Shown in pieces: positions 23,376 through 31,856 of a stretch of 40,978 bases of DNA; positions within the stretch are counted from its first letter, which is position 1; every line of letters begins with the position of its first letter. The DNA comes from an uncultured Collinsella sp. (GTDB taxonomy: Bacteria > Actinomycetota > Coriobacteriia > Coriobacteriales > Coriobacteriaceae), in the NCBI GenBank assembly GCA_900548265.1, contig URKG01000018.1:1-40978 (forward strand), read 5' to 3'. The position numbers were made by a program, and so were the translations under genes. The notes beneath the pieces are model-generated. The model searched no databases, had not been told where the DNA came from, and saw only the letters and a program-made list of their open reading frames with translations.

Positions 23376-24779
23376 CTCTGTGGTGTCGTCGTCCTCGGGG
23401 AGTTGGGGGAACACGGCGTTTTTGGGCATGGAAACCTTGGTGAGCGAGGTGAGCTTTTTGCTCAATGCCGTGTCCGTCTTGACCAGGTCGCTGAGCGTCA
23501 CGATCTTGTAGCCATCGGCGACTAGGCCATCGATAATCTGCGGCAGCGCCTCGAGCGTCTGCTCGGCGCACTCATCGCTATCGGTGAGCAGCACAATATT
23601 GCCCGGCGTCATCGAGTCGAGCACGGTCGATACTTGCTCGTCAGCGCCGTTGAGCAGCCAGTCGCCCGAATCGATATTCCACGAAACCACGGCGGATACC
23701 AGGTCCATCGAGTCGATCCAGTTTTGCTCGTCAAACGCGGCGTAGGGGGCACGCAGCAACATCGTCTCGACGCCGGTCGCCGACTTAATCGCCTCGGTGC
23801 CCTTCGTGATCTGCTTGCGCACCGTCTCGCGATCCTCGCCCTTGAGCGAATCATCGCTGTAGGTGTTGGAGCCAATCTCGCACCCGGCATCGACAATCGC
23901 TTTGGCAGTAGCGGGCGAGGCTTCCGCGGCATCGCCCGAAAGGAAAAACGTCGCCGTGACGCCCTTTTCCTTGAGCACCTGCAAGATCTGCTTGGTCGCG
24001 CCGCTCGGACCCTCGTCAAATGTCAGGGCCACGTACTTTTCGTTGCCCTTGGGCGCCACGCTTGCGCACTCGACTACGCAGTCGGTGGCGGGCACGACTT
24101 CGCCGCGGTCCTGCGTCTTGCCCGACTGCTCGCCGACCCATACCTCGGAGCGGCCCTGAACGCCCCAGGTTTTGACATACTCAATGGCGCCCGTGCCCTC
24201 GACCTTAAGCTTTGGCTCGATAGTCGCGGCCTGGACCTCGTGCTTTTCGTACACGTTGCGGCCATCCTTGACCGTCACCTTCTCGCCACCCGTAAGCTCG
24301 CGACTGTCCCATTTGCCTTGCTTCACGCGCTTGCCGTCGACCTTCACCGACAGCTTTTCGCCGCCATGGCGCTTGAGCACGCTGTCGTCGACGGCCAGCA
24401 GATCGCCGGCGCCGTACGTTTCGGTCAGGCTTTGATCGTCGATAAGATTCTGCAACGTAGAGCCCACGCGCACCGCGGTCTTTTGCCCGTTGAGTTCCAC
24501 GTCCACGCTGCGGTTGACGTAGCCCACGACGGCAGCGATAAACAGCACGAGCGCGCAACCCACGGCGATGAGCGCATAGGGCAGGCGGGACGGTCGACGC
24601 GGCGAGCGCCCGTTGCCGATGCGCGCGCTGCGATCGCTAAACCCACGGCTATGGTTGAGGTACATCGCGCCGGGCTTACGGCGGCGTCGACGCTGACCGC
24701 TGGGCAGCTGCCCCAGGTCGCGGCGCGTCGTCGGACGCGCACCCGAGGGCCCGTTTAAGTTAGATCCGTTTTGGCGCAT
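23373..24779 (-). CDS. Polysaccharide deacetylase-fold protein, probable pseudoenzyme
   Basis: This 468-aa protein has a basic cytosolic tail (~1-65), one membrane segment (~66-88), a ubiquitin-like/G5-type region (~90-200) and a NodB-type domain (~248-450) outside the cell. The fold is clear, but active-site motifs differ: TFDEGP (E256 for the metal-ligand Asp), SNTYSDDSL (N305 and D309 for the two metal-ligand His of HTYSH), and LLTD (T399 for the catalytic His). RAPY and WNIDSGDW are kept. It may bind glycan without deacetylating it. The ATG follows GGGGGAGGG. The stop codon is embedded in a palindromic repeat. Confidence 0.88.
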   Translation of the reverse strand: MRQNGSNLNGPSGARPTTRRDLGQLPSGQRRRRRKPGAMYLNHSRGFSDRSARIGNGRSPRRPSRLPYALIAVGCALVLFIAAVVGYVNRSVDVELNGQKTAVRVGSTLQNLIDDQSLTETYGAGDLLAVDDSVLKRHGGEKLSVKVDGKRVKQGKWDSRELTGGEKVTVKDGRNVYEKHEVQAATIEPKLKVEGTGAIEYVKTWGVQGRSEVWVGEQSGKTQDRGEVVPATDCVVECASVAPKGNEKYVALTFDEGPSGATKQILQVLKEKGVTATFFLSGDAAEASPATAKAIVDAGCEIGSNTYSDDSLKGEDRETVRKQITKGTEAIKSATGVETMLLRAPYAAFDEQNWIDSMDLVSAVVSWNIDSGDWLLNGADEQVSTVLDSMTPGNIVLLTDSDECAEQTLEALPQIIDGLVADGYKIVTLSDLVKTDTALSKKLTSLTKVSMPKNAVFPQLPEDDDTTE

Positions 24780-24800
24780 GTGCCCTCCCCCATAAACACA

Positions 24801-24830
24801 GCGAGCCGGAGCAACATGTCTCCGGCTCGC
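24801..24830. terminator. Hairpin after the PRC-barrel gene
   Basis: Perfect 11-bp arms GCGAGCCGGAG and CTCCGGCTCGC around 8 nt, in the 72-base gap between PRC and deacetylase-like genes. On the minus strand a weak TGTGTTT follows. Confidence 0.65.
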
Positions 24831-24851
24831 CTCCCATCATTTGGTACGTCG

Positions 24852-25607
24852 CTATTTGCTAGCTTTTGACGAGCCCCCGCTCGCCTTTTGATATTCGTCC
24901 TTAAAGGCCTTGAACATACCGCGCGTCTTGCCGAGCTGCTTGCCCAGTGCGCGGCTGCCCTTGTCCACGGCGACCGATCCCTTGTCATCGAGCACCTTGG
25001 CGCCCTTCTTGACCTTATCTCCCACCACGACGCTGGCCTCGGCAGCCTTGGCGGCCGCGCCGCCCGAATACCCGAGCGTCTTGACCTCGTCCGAGACAAT
25101 CATCGCGCCGTTCTCGTAGCCGCGCAGCATCGTCGGCGGCACCTGCGTGTCGCCCACCAGCACGCTCGAAGCGGCACCGGCGGTCACGTAGAACGTCTGC
25201 ACAATACCCGAGCGCGGCTTGAACTCAACGTCCGAGCAGTAGCCCACGGCATCGCCCGATTCCGTGCGCACGTCCATGCCAATCCAGATGATGCAATCGT
25301 CCAGGTTGATATCGAGGCGCTTGGCCGCGGCGGCATCGTAGGTGCCCTTGACGTCGTCGACCGCGACGGCACCCTCATAGACGCCGATGGCATCGAGCGC
25401 CACAAAGCGGTCGGGGCGCTCGATCATACCCGCGATATCGGACTGGCGGACCATAAAGCCCACCACGCGCGTGCCGCCCGGGGTAAAGACCGGAAAGTGA
25501 ATCTTGCCGAGCTTTTTGGGGCTGCGCGGCGTGCCGTCCTTTTTGGTGCGCTTGTCTTCGGCAGGCTTACGATAAACCTTGACGCCGACAAAATCCCCTG
25601 CGCGCAT
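24852..25607 (-). CDS. PRC-barrel domain protein
   Basis: This 251-aa protein has one PRC-barrel-like domain near the N-terminus (MRAGDFVGVKVYRK to VALDAIGVYEGAV, ~1-85) and a second (~95-165, GMDVRTESGDAVGYCSDVEF). A Lys/Ala/Gly-rich tail (~175-251) looks flexible. No membrane segment was seen. PRC barrels bind proteins or RNA in varied settings, so the role is open. Its ATG overlaps the stop codon of the YtxH-type gene by one base (TAATG), so the two are translationally coupled and probably act together at the envelope. Confidence 0.78.
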   Translation of the reverse strand: MRAGDFVGVKVYRKPAEDKRTKKDGTPRSPKKLGKIHFPVFTPGGTRVVGFMVRQSDIAGMIERPDRFVALDAIGVYEGAVAVDDVKGTYDAAAAKRLDINLDDCIIWIGMDVRTESGDAVGYCSDVEFKPRSGIVQTFYVTAGAASSVLVGDTQVPPTMLRGYENGAMIVSDEVKTLGYSGGAAAKAAEASVVVGDKVKKGAKVLDDKGSVAVDKGSRALGKQLGKTRGMFKAFKDEYQKASGGSSKASK

Positions 25608-25996
25608 TATGCCTCGGTCGAGGGCTCCGTGGCCTCGGCGCCGGCCTCGGTGACGTTCTCGACCACGACGTCGGCAGCGGGCGTCACGTTGCCGCCCGAT
25701 ATGGCGTCGTTGAGCTGCTCGCGAAGCTGGTCCATGCGCTCGCGGGCCAGGTCGACCTTGGCGCGCAGGTCATCGGTCTTGGCATCGACCATCGGACCAA
25801 AGTCGTTGACCGCGGCACGAGCCTCCTCGGCACTGTGCTCGTAGGTGTCACGCATGTTGTCCCAGGCGTCATTGGCGATATCGGCGGCCATGGCGCGGGT
25901 CTCGGCACCCGAGCGCGGGGCCAGAGCAACGCCGATGATAGCGCCGGCGGCAGCACCAAAGAGCGCACCGGAGACAAAGCTGAAAGTCTTTCCCAT
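25607..25996 (-). CDS. YtxH domain-containing protein
   Basis: This 129-aa protein begins with a glycine/alanine-rich membrane segment (FSFVSGALFGAAAGAIIGVALAP, split over ~5-27) ending in APRSGAETR, the YtxH signature. An amphipathic, probably coiled-coil part (~35-95) and an acidic tail rich in V, T, E and A follow. Family members are small stress-linked envelope proteins without a known activity. I chose the ATG at 25996, nine bases from AGGAGG; another ATG two codons earlier lies too close. It is first in a pair with the PRC-barrel gene. Confidence 0.82.
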   Translation of the reverse strand: MGKTFSFVSGALFGAAAGAIIGVALAPRSGAETRAMAADIANDAWDNMRDTYEHSAEEARAAVNDFGPMVDAKTDDLRAKVDLARERMDQLREQLNDAISGGNVTPAADVVVENVTEAGAEATEPSTEA

Positions 25997-26132
25997 GATC
26001 ATTCCCCTCCTGCGGGCACCTCGATGCCCACCGTTTGAATGCTGTCCATTATACCCGCAGCGCAACACTTGCCGTCGCGCTCATCTGCGTACGGTAAAAG
26101 CGCAGGTACATGATGGTGATAAGCGAGCGAAC

Positions 26133-26966
26133 CTACTCCTGCGGCATGGCAGGCATGGCCACAGTGGCGGCCGGGTCCTCGCCGGCGCCATCGACGAGCG
26201 GCAGGTTGCCCTCGTGCGCCGAGCCAGACGGAGCCGTTGCCGCACCGCCAAAGACGGCCGCGGGGGCCTCGTGGTTCTCGGCGACCGCACCCTCGGTATC
26301 GATTGGCATCTGCGGCTCGTCGTCAAAGCTCGGGACGCCTTGGGGCTCCGCAGACTCGGGCTCAGCAGGCGCCTCGGCAACGGGCTCAGTGTCGGCGTCG
26401 GCAGGAGCATCGCCCTCGGGCGCATCCTCGGCCACGTCCTCGCCGTTCGCAGCGGCAACGGCCTCGTGCGGGTCCTTGCCCTCGGCCTCGGCGCGCATGC
26501 CCAGCACCAGGTTGCGCAGGCCAGCGACCGTGCCTTCCACGTCGGGGGCCGGCTGGTCGGCGTGCAGGTACGCCCAGTCCATCATAAAGGTCGCCGACGA
26601 CAGCGCGCCAATGGCCAATGCGTCATCGGGACACGAAAGCTCAACCTCAAAGACACGCTCGTCATGCTCGCTCACGCGCGTGCGACCGCACGAGATGCTG
26701 CCGGCAAGACCGGTCTCGTTCATGAGCTCGACCGTCACGTGCTCCAGCAGGTGGCAAAGCTCGGTCTGGCCCATGCAGTCCTGGAACTCGCGACCCGAAT
26801 CGCCCAGGCACAGGTGCTTGGCAATCGCGGGCACCAGGTAGTACACGCGCGCCGTAGCCTCGATATCCTCCGAGGTCATGAGCGGCATGCCGGGGTTCAC
26901 CAGCACATGCGCGCAAATCTTGTCCTCGCTGACGGTGACCTTAAGGATGTTGAACAGGCCTGCCAT
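26133..26966 (-). CDS. Protein resembling the cyanophycin synthetase N-terminal domain
   Basis: The first ~155 of 277 residues contain LPAIAKHLCLG-type sequence (V45 onward), then GQTELCHLLEHVTVELMNETG (given in part at ~75-95) followed by GRTRV. This order matches the N-terminal domain of cyanophycin synthetases, whose hallmark is a HVVEHVALELQ-like block. The catalytic ATP-grasp and Mur-ligase domains are absent. The C-terminal ~120 residues are acidic and Ala/Pro/Glu-rich, probably disordered. The ATG follows GGGGAG. It is 24 bases after the CorC-type gene, likely one transcript. The function is unknown; the similarity is from memory of motifs, not a search. Confidence 0.55.
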   Translation of the reverse strand: MAGLFNILKVTVSEDKICAHVLVNPGMPLMTSEDIEATARVYYLVPAIAKHLCLGDSGREFQDCMGQTELCHLLEHVTVELMNETGLAGSISCGRTRVSEHDERVFEVELSCPDDALAIGALSSATFMMDWAYLHADQPAPDVEGTVAGLRNLVLGMRAEAEGKDPHEAVAAANGEDVAEDAPEGDAPADADTEPVAEAPAEPESAEPQGVPSFDDEPQMPIDTEGAVAENHEAPAAVFGGAATAPSGSAHEGNLPLVDGAGEDPAATVAMPAMPQE

Positions 26967-26990
26967 AACTCTCCCCTACTCTTCCTTGCC

Positions 26991-28364
26991 CTACTCGTCG
27001 CCGTCGTGCGGATCCGCAGAGCCCGCGCCCGACGCCGCCGGCTTCTCTGCCGAGGACTCGGAATCCTTCTTATCGGTTTCGGCCGGAGCGATCACGCGAA
27101 TGAGCGAGATGCGCTGGCCACGCATCGACTGTACCTTGAATTTGTACCCTGCGACCTCAAACACCTCTCCGATATCGGGCACCGAGTCACAAAGCTCCAA
27201 AATCCAGCCGGCGATGGTCTCATAATCATCGCTTTCCTCGAGCGGCCAACCAAGCTCAATCGCGTCATCGCACGAAAAACGCCCATCGACGAGCCACTCG
27301 CGGCGCGAAAGGCGCGTGAGGTACTTGTTGTCGGGGTCGAACTCGTCCTCGATCTCGCCCACGATCTCCTCGACGATGTCCTCGATGGTGATGATGCCGG
27401 CCGTGCCGCCGTACTCGTCCACGACGACCACGATCTGGTCGTGCGAGGTCTGCATCTCGGACAGCAGCGGCAGGATGTCCTTGGTATCGGGCACAAAGGT
27501 GGCGTCGCGCAAAAAGCCGGCGATGGGCTGGTCGCCCTTGCCGTCGAGCGCGGGCTGGATCAGGTCCTTGATGTGCGCGATGCCCGCGACGTTGTCGGGA
27601 TCCTCGTGATACACCGGGATGCGGCTGAAGCCGGTCTGGCGCATGGTGGACAGCACGTCGGCGACCGTCTCGTCGTCCTCGCACATGGTGGTGTCCACGC
27701 GCGGAACCATGACCTCGCGGGCAACGGTGTCGCCCAGGTCAAAGATCTCGTGGATCATGCGCTTTTCCTCATCGAGCAGGTCGTCCTGCTCCGAGACCAT
27801 GTACTTGATCTCTTCCTCCGAAACGTTCTGGCGGTCGTCGGCGCTCTTGATGCGCAGGATGCGGGCCAGACCATCGGAGCAAGCGCCGGTCAGCCACACG
27901 AGCGGACGGGCGATCTTTTGGAACACGGAAAGCGGTCCCACGACCTGCTTGGATACGCCCTCGGCGTTAGCGAGGCCGATGCGCTTGGGCACGAGTTCGC
28001 CAATCACGATGGACACAAAGGCGACGGCGACGGTGATGATGACCGGCGCCAGGCCGCGCGCGATGGCGGAAAGCGGCGCGATGCCAAAGCTCATGAGCCA
28101 CGTGGCAAGCGGGTCGGACAGGCTCGTCGAGGCGACGGCGGACGAGGCAAAGCCCACGAGCGTGATGGCGACCTGGATGGTGGCCAACAGCTGATCGGAG
28201 TCGGCGGCAAGCTGGACGGCGCGCTCGGCGCGCTTATCGCCCTCCTCGGCATCGTGCTCCAACACGGCGCGCTTAGCCGTGGTGAGAGCCATCTCGGACA
28301 TGGAGAAGTAGCCGTTGATAAGCGTCAGGACGAGGGTAGTGATAAGGGAGATGGTTATGTCCAT
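26991..28364 (-). CDS. CorC/HlyC-type transporter-associated protein (CNNM family)
   Basis: This 457-aa membrane protein has a DUF21/CNNM membrane domain (~1-190, three to four segments), a CBS pair (~205-325, VMVPRVDTTMCEDD then VVVDEYGGTAGIITIEDIVEE) and a CorC_HlyC domain (~345-430). Family members take part in Mg2+ or cobalt efflux and homeostasis. The order and spacing of domains are standard. The single plausible ATG at 28364 has only a distant GGAGG, so translation may be weak. It adds to the cluster of ion-related genes from 19.8 to 29.2 kb. Confidence 0.9.
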   Translation of the reverse strand: MDITISLITTLVLTLINGYFSMSEMALTTAKRAVLEHDAEEGDKRAERAVQLAADSDQLLATIQVAITLVGFASSAVASTSLSDPLATWLMSFGIAPLSAIARGLAPVIITVAVAFVSIVIGELVPKRIGLANAEGVSKQVVGPLSVFQKIARPLVWLTGACSDGLARILRIKSADDRQNVSEEEIKYMVSEQDDLLDEEKRMIHEIFDLGDTVAREVMVPRVDTTMCEDDETVADVLSTMRQTGFSRIPVYHEDPDNVAGIAHIKDLIQPALDGKGDQPIAGFLRDATFVPDTKDILPLLSEMQTSHDQIVVVVDEYGGTAGIITIEDIVEEIVGEIEDEFDPDNKYLTRLSRREWLVDGRFSCDDAIELGWPLEESDDYETIAGWILELCDSVPDIGEVFEVAGYKFKVQSMRGQRISLIRVIAPAETDKKDSESSAEKPAASGAGSADPHDGDE

Positions 28365-28480
28365 CGGGAGTTTCTCGAACCTCCAAGATTCGGGACGTTA
28401 GGTAGTAAGCGTAGGTGGCGGATAGGGCAGTTGCGCCCGACGGCCGCTTGGATGGGTCCGCGGGCGCGCAGGCATGGTCG

Positions 28481-29164
28481 CTAGATTACGAAGAGGATCA
28501 CCGCCATGAACTGGAAGATGCTGCCGGCGAGCACCCACAGGTGAAACACGCTGTGCAGATAGCGCACGTTTTTGGCGATATAGAACGGCACGCCCACGGT
28601 ATAGCACACGCCGCCGACGGCGAGCAGGGCAAGCGCGACGGGGTTCAGCAGTGCCACGAGCTCGGGCAGCTTAAAGACGACAAGCCAGCCCATCAGCAGG
28701 TAGACCAGGCCGCTTACCCAGTGCGGTTGACGCTCACGCATAAAGCACTCGAGGGCGATGCCGATAATGGCGATGGCCCATACGGCAAAGAACAGCGCAG
28801 GACCGCCGTCGTTTGCGAGCGTGATGAGGCAAAACGGCGTATAGCTGCCGGCTATGAGCAGGTAGATGCAGCCGTGGTCGATGATGCGAAACACGCGCTT
28901 GGCGCGCGCGGGTTGAATCGCGTGGTAGAGCGTGGAGGCCAGATATTCGAGAATAATGCTGACGCCATAGACAATCGCCGCGGCCATGTGGGCCGGGCCT
29001 CCGCCGCGCAGGGCAGCGAATACGATCAGGAGCACCAGGCCCGCGATACCCAGCAGGCAGCCGACACCATGGGTGACGGAGTTCATGATCTCCTCGCCCA
29101 CCGTGTAGTGTGGAACGGCCGCGGTCTTGGGTCGCGGCTTAGAACTGTCGCTCGAATCGGGCAT
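28481..29164 (-). CDS. Hemolysin III family (PAQR-type) membrane protein
   Basis: This 227-aa protein has seven predicted membrane segments and the conserved family residues: a His in NSVTHGVG, STLYHA, DHGCIYLLIAGSYTPF in the middle, and HSVFHLWV near the C-terminus. These His, Asp and Ser residues form the metal site of PAQR proteins. Bacterial members are called hemolysin III, but their biological role is not settled. I use the ATG at 29164 with GGAGG eleven bases upstream; a TTG six codons earlier lacks a ribosome site. Confidence 0.9.
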   Translation of the reverse strand: MPDSSDSSKPRPKTAAVPHYTVGEEIMNSVTHGVGCLLGIAGLVLLIVFAALRGGGPAHMAAAIVYGVSIILEYLASTLYHAIQPARAKRVFRIIDHGCIYLLIAGSYTPFCLITLANDGGPALFFAVWAIAIIGIALECFMRERQPHWVSGLVYLLMGWLVVFKLPELVALLNPVALALLAVGGVCYTVGVPFYIAKNVRYLHSVFHLWVLAGSIFQFMAVILFVI

Positions 29165-29270
29165 GCCGGTTACATCCTCCAACGTAAAGAGTTCTCAACA
29201 CTATATCAAAGCGTCTAGGTACGTGCGAAATTTGCACCATACGTGACCCTTTGTTTACCCATTCTTTGTC

Positions 29271-29331
29271 TGTTGACGCATCAACGGCGAACGTCCATAA
29301 TGCGCTTGCATTAAATGTTGATGTATTAACA
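29271..29331 (+). promoter_or_regulatory. Promoter with two matching palindromic operators
   Basis: TTGACG (29273-29278), 17-base spacer, CATAAT (29296-29301). The 16-base palindromes TGTTGACGCATCAACG (29271-29286) and TGTTGATGTATTAACA (29316-29331) share the pattern TGTTGAYGYATYAACR, one over the -35 box and one past the start point, 45 bases apart. This is a typical repressor layout. Confidence 0.75.
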
Positions 29332-29350
29332 TCTTATAGGAGAATACCGC

Positions 29351-30316
29351 ATGGCTCAAAACGCACGTTCCCATCGAAAGCTCAAGATAGCCGGCATCGT
29401 TGCACTGGTGGTTGTCGTTGCGCTGCTCGGATTTGCCGGCAACTTTCTGTTTGACTTCGCGCTGAATCCCCAAGCGCCGTACACCATGAAGATGATGCAG
29501 GATAGCAAGAACGACAAAGAAGGCGAGCAGCCGGATGCCGAGGAAACCGAGGCGCGGGCGTGGTTTAAAGAGAATCGCGAGAGCAGCAGCCTCACCGCAG
29601 ATGACGGAACCGAGCTCGCCGCTTGGTATTTTGCCGCCTCGGAGAACACCCACGATTACGCCGTCTGCCTGCATGGATATACCAATGAGCCCATCGGCAT
29701 GGCCCGATACGCCAAGCGCTTCCACGACCGCGGCATGAACGTGCTCGCGCCTGCCGCCCGCGCCCACGAGCGCTCCGGCGGCGACTATATCGGCATGGGC
29801 TGGCCCGAGCGCCTCGACATCGTTGCATGGATTGGGCGAATCGTTCAGGCTGACCCCGAGGCGCGTATCCTGGTCTTTGGCGAGTCGATGGGTGCGGCAA
29901 CCGCCATGAACGTCGCGGGGGAATCTCTGCCCGCAAACGTGAAATGCATTATCGAGGACTGCGGTTATACGAGTGTTTGGGACGAGTTTTCCCTACAGCT
30001 CAAGGACGTATTCGGCCTGCCCAGCTTTCCCTTGCTCGATGTAGCAAACTTGGTGTGCAACGTGCGCGCGGGCTACGACTTTCATAAGGCGAGCAGCGTG
30101 GAGCAACTCAAACACGCGACGGTTCCCATGCTGTTTATCCACGGTGACCAGGACACCTTTGTGCCGTACAGTATGCTCGACCAAAACTACGACGCGTGCG
30201 CCAGCAAGGTCAAGCAAAAGCTCACTATCCATGGCGCCACCCACGCCAAGAGTGCGCAAGTTGACCCCGAGCTCTACTGGAACACGGTCAACAACTTCCT
30301 CGACGAGTATTTTTAG
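29351..30316 (+). CDS. Membrane-anchored alpha/beta hydrolase
   Basis: This 321-aa protein has an N-terminal membrane anchor (~12-37) and an extracellular alpha/beta hydrolase domain. The oxyanion region is LHGYTNEP (~107-114), the nucleophile Ser179 lies in FGESMGAAT, the acid is in HGDQDTF (D266 or D268), and His298 lies in HGATHAK. It resembles the YqkD/BEM46-like esterases; the substrate is unknown. The ATG lies about eight bases after TATAGGAG. It stands alone on the plus strand, repressed by a protein binding two palindromes, and ends before a long inverted repeat and a strong terminator. Confidence 0.9.
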   Translation: MAQNARSHRKLKIAGIVALVVVVALLGFAGNFLFDFALNPQAPYTMKMMQDSKNDKEGEQPDAEETEARAWFKENRESSSLTADDGTELAAWYFAASENTHDYAVCLHGYTNEPIGMARYAKRFHDRGMNVLAPAARAHERSGGDYIGMGWPERLDIVAWIGRIVQADPEARILVFGESMGAATAMNVAGESLPANVKCIIEDCGYTSVWDEFSLQLKDVFGLPSFPLLDVANLVCNVRAGYDFHKASSVEQLKHATVPMLFIHGDQDTFVPYSMLDQNYDACASKVKQKLTIHGATHAKSAQVDPELYWNTVNNFLDEYF

Positions 30317-30353
30317 GCAAAAAGCAACGTCTGGAGCTTTATCTGACCCCCTA

Positions 30354-30485
30354 TTTTCGGAAGTATGCGGCAAAATCTGGAACTGCCGACCAGACCGCAG
30401 TTTTACCAACAATTTATCAGGGGTTTTGTTGCCAAAAAATGTCGTGTGCTCGGCGATCTCGAAATTTGCCGCATACTTCCGAAAA
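30354..30485. repeat. Long-armed inverted repeat element 2
   Basis: Arms 30354-30374 and 30465-30485 (TTTTCGGAAGTATGCGGCAAA and its complement, 21 bp) pair perfectly across 90 nt. A small AACTGC/GCAGTT hairpin lies within. The right end runs into the bidirectional terminator at 30482-30520. No gene is inside. Confidence 0.92.
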
Positions 30486-30520
30486 GCCGCCCGTGGACAC
30501 TGTGCTCACGGGCGGCTTTT
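30482..30520. terminator. Bidirectional intrinsic terminator
   Basis: Arms AAAAGCCGCCCGTG and CACGGGCGGCTTTT, 14 bp perfect, around 11 nt, with a T-run on each strand. It sits between the converging hydrolase and DUF362 genes and can serve both. Confidence 0.92.
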
Positions 30521-30567
30521 GCTAACGTTGCGCTACAAAAGCGCTTGATATGTCCAATAGACAGGTG

Positions 30568-31773
30568 CTACTTGACCTCAATGAGCTCGTACTCGCTCGT
30601 GCCCAGGCCGATCTTCTCGGCATGCGCGATGCACGCACGCCAGTCGGTGTCGGGATGCGTGATGCAGAAGGGATCCTTGGCCTGCTCGCCCTCCAGATGC
30701 TCGTGATTGTGCTCCATCTTGGCCGCGCTATCGGTGAGCTCGGTGTTGGGCAGCGGCTCGGATGCCATGACGGCATCGGCGCAGGCCTGATCGATAGCGA
30801 CCGGGTCGAAGCTCGCGAACATGCCGATGTCGTTGACGATAGGCGTATCGTTTTCGGGATGGCAATCGCAGTTGGGGCTGATATCCATGGCAAGCGAGAT
30901 ATGGAAGCTGGGGCGATCCTGGACAACAGCCTTGGTGTACTCGGCGATCTTGCAGTTGAGCACGTCGGCCGCGGCTTCATAGCCGGGCTTGATGGCGTCC
31001 TGGTTGCACACGCCGATGCAGCGGCCGCAGCCCACGCAGCGATCGTGGTCGATGGCAGCCACGTGCACCGTGCGAGTAGCGCCGTTGGCAAGCTCGCGCT
31101 CGCGGGTGTCGTCGAACGAGATGGCGCTGTGCGCGCAGATCTTTTCGCAGGCACGGCAGCCAATGCAGTGCTCGGCCGCGACGTTCGGCTTGCCGGCGGC
31201 GTGCTGCTCCATCTTGCCGGCACGGCTGCCGCCTCCCATACCCAGGTTCTTCATGGCACCGCCAAAGCCGGCCTGCTCATGGCCCTTAAAGTGGGTGAGG
31301 CTGATCACGATATCGGCATCCATGAGTGCCTGGCCGATCTTGGCTTCGTGTACGTACTCGCCGCCCTCGACCGGGACGAGCGCCTCGTCGGTGCCCTTGA
31401 GGCCATCGGCGATGATGATCTGGCAGCCCGTGGCATACGGGGTAAAGCCGTTCTGGTAGGCGGTGTCGATGTGCTCGAGCGCGTTTTTACGGCTACCGAC
31501 GTAGAGCGTGTTGCAGTCGGTGAGGAAGGGCTTGCCGCCCAGCTCCTTGACGACATCCGCGACGGCGCGGGCGTAGTTGGGGCGCAAAAAGCTCAGGTTG
31601 CCCAGCTCGCCAAAGTGAATCTTGATAGCGACGAACTTGTTCTCAAAGTCGATCTGCTCAATTCCGGCGTGACGGATGAGGCGCTTGAGTTTGTCGAGCT
31701 GGCTCTCGCGAGCATGCGTGCGCAGGTTGGTGAAGTACACCTTAGCGGGTGCTGCGGGTGCAGTTGCGGTCAT
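30568..31773 (-). CDS. DUF362 domain protein with two 4Fe-4S clusters
   Basis: This 401-aa cytoplasmic protein has the DUF362 fold (~10-190, AIKIHFGELGNLSFLRP and LTHFKGHEQAGFGGAMKNLGMG as fixed points) and an inserted ferredoxin module with CIGCRACEKIC (~203) and CVGCGRCIGVC (~242), enough for two [4Fe-4S] clusters. Further conserved sequence (AMDISPNCDCHPEND) follows. Such proteins are thought to move electrons in anaerobes, but partners are not known. The ATG follows GAGGGGATAGATCT. Its promoter has an 11-bp direct repeat. It stands alone. Confidence 0.9.
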   Translation of the reverse strand: MTATAPAAPAKVYFTNLRTHARESQLDKLKRLIRHAGIEQIDFENKFVAIKIHFGELGNLSFLRPNYARAVADVVKELGGKPFLTDCNTLYVGSRKNALEHIDTAYQNGFTPYATGCQIIIADGLKGTDEALVPVEGGEYVHEAKIGQALMDADIVISLTHFKGHEQAGFGGAMKNLGMGGGSRAGKMEQHAAGKPNVAAEHCIGCRACEKICAHSAISFDDTRERELANGATRTVHVAAIDHDRCVGCGRCIGVCNQDAIKPGYEAAADVLNCKIAEYTKAVVQDRPSFHISLAMDISPNCDCHPENDTPIVNDIGMFASFDPVAIDQACADAVMASEPLPNTELTDSAAKMEHNHEHLEGEQAKDPFCITHPDTDWRACIAHAEKIGLGTSEYELIEVK

Positions 31774-31823
31774 AGATCTATCCCCTCGGTCTATATGGCG
31801 TTACAGACATAGGAGATGGTACC

Positions 31824-31846
31824 AGTTAAAGCAGAGTTAAAGTCAA
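31824..31846 (-). promoter_or_regulatory. Direct-repeat operator and -35 box of the DUF362 gene
   Basis: AGTTAAAG at 31824-31831 and again at 31835-31842, spaced exactly 11 bp, next to a minus-strand TTGACT (31841-31846). One-helical-turn direct repeats beside a -35 box are typical of OmpR-type response regulator sites. Confidence 0.5.
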
Positions 31847-31856
31847 GTACGGCACC

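Noticed and set aside
25845..28484. Plus-strand 879-codon frame spanning several minus-strand genes
   Set aside because: It runs antisense across the YtxH, CphA-N-like and CorC genes, which have clear domains. Its length reflects codon bias, and it has no family features.
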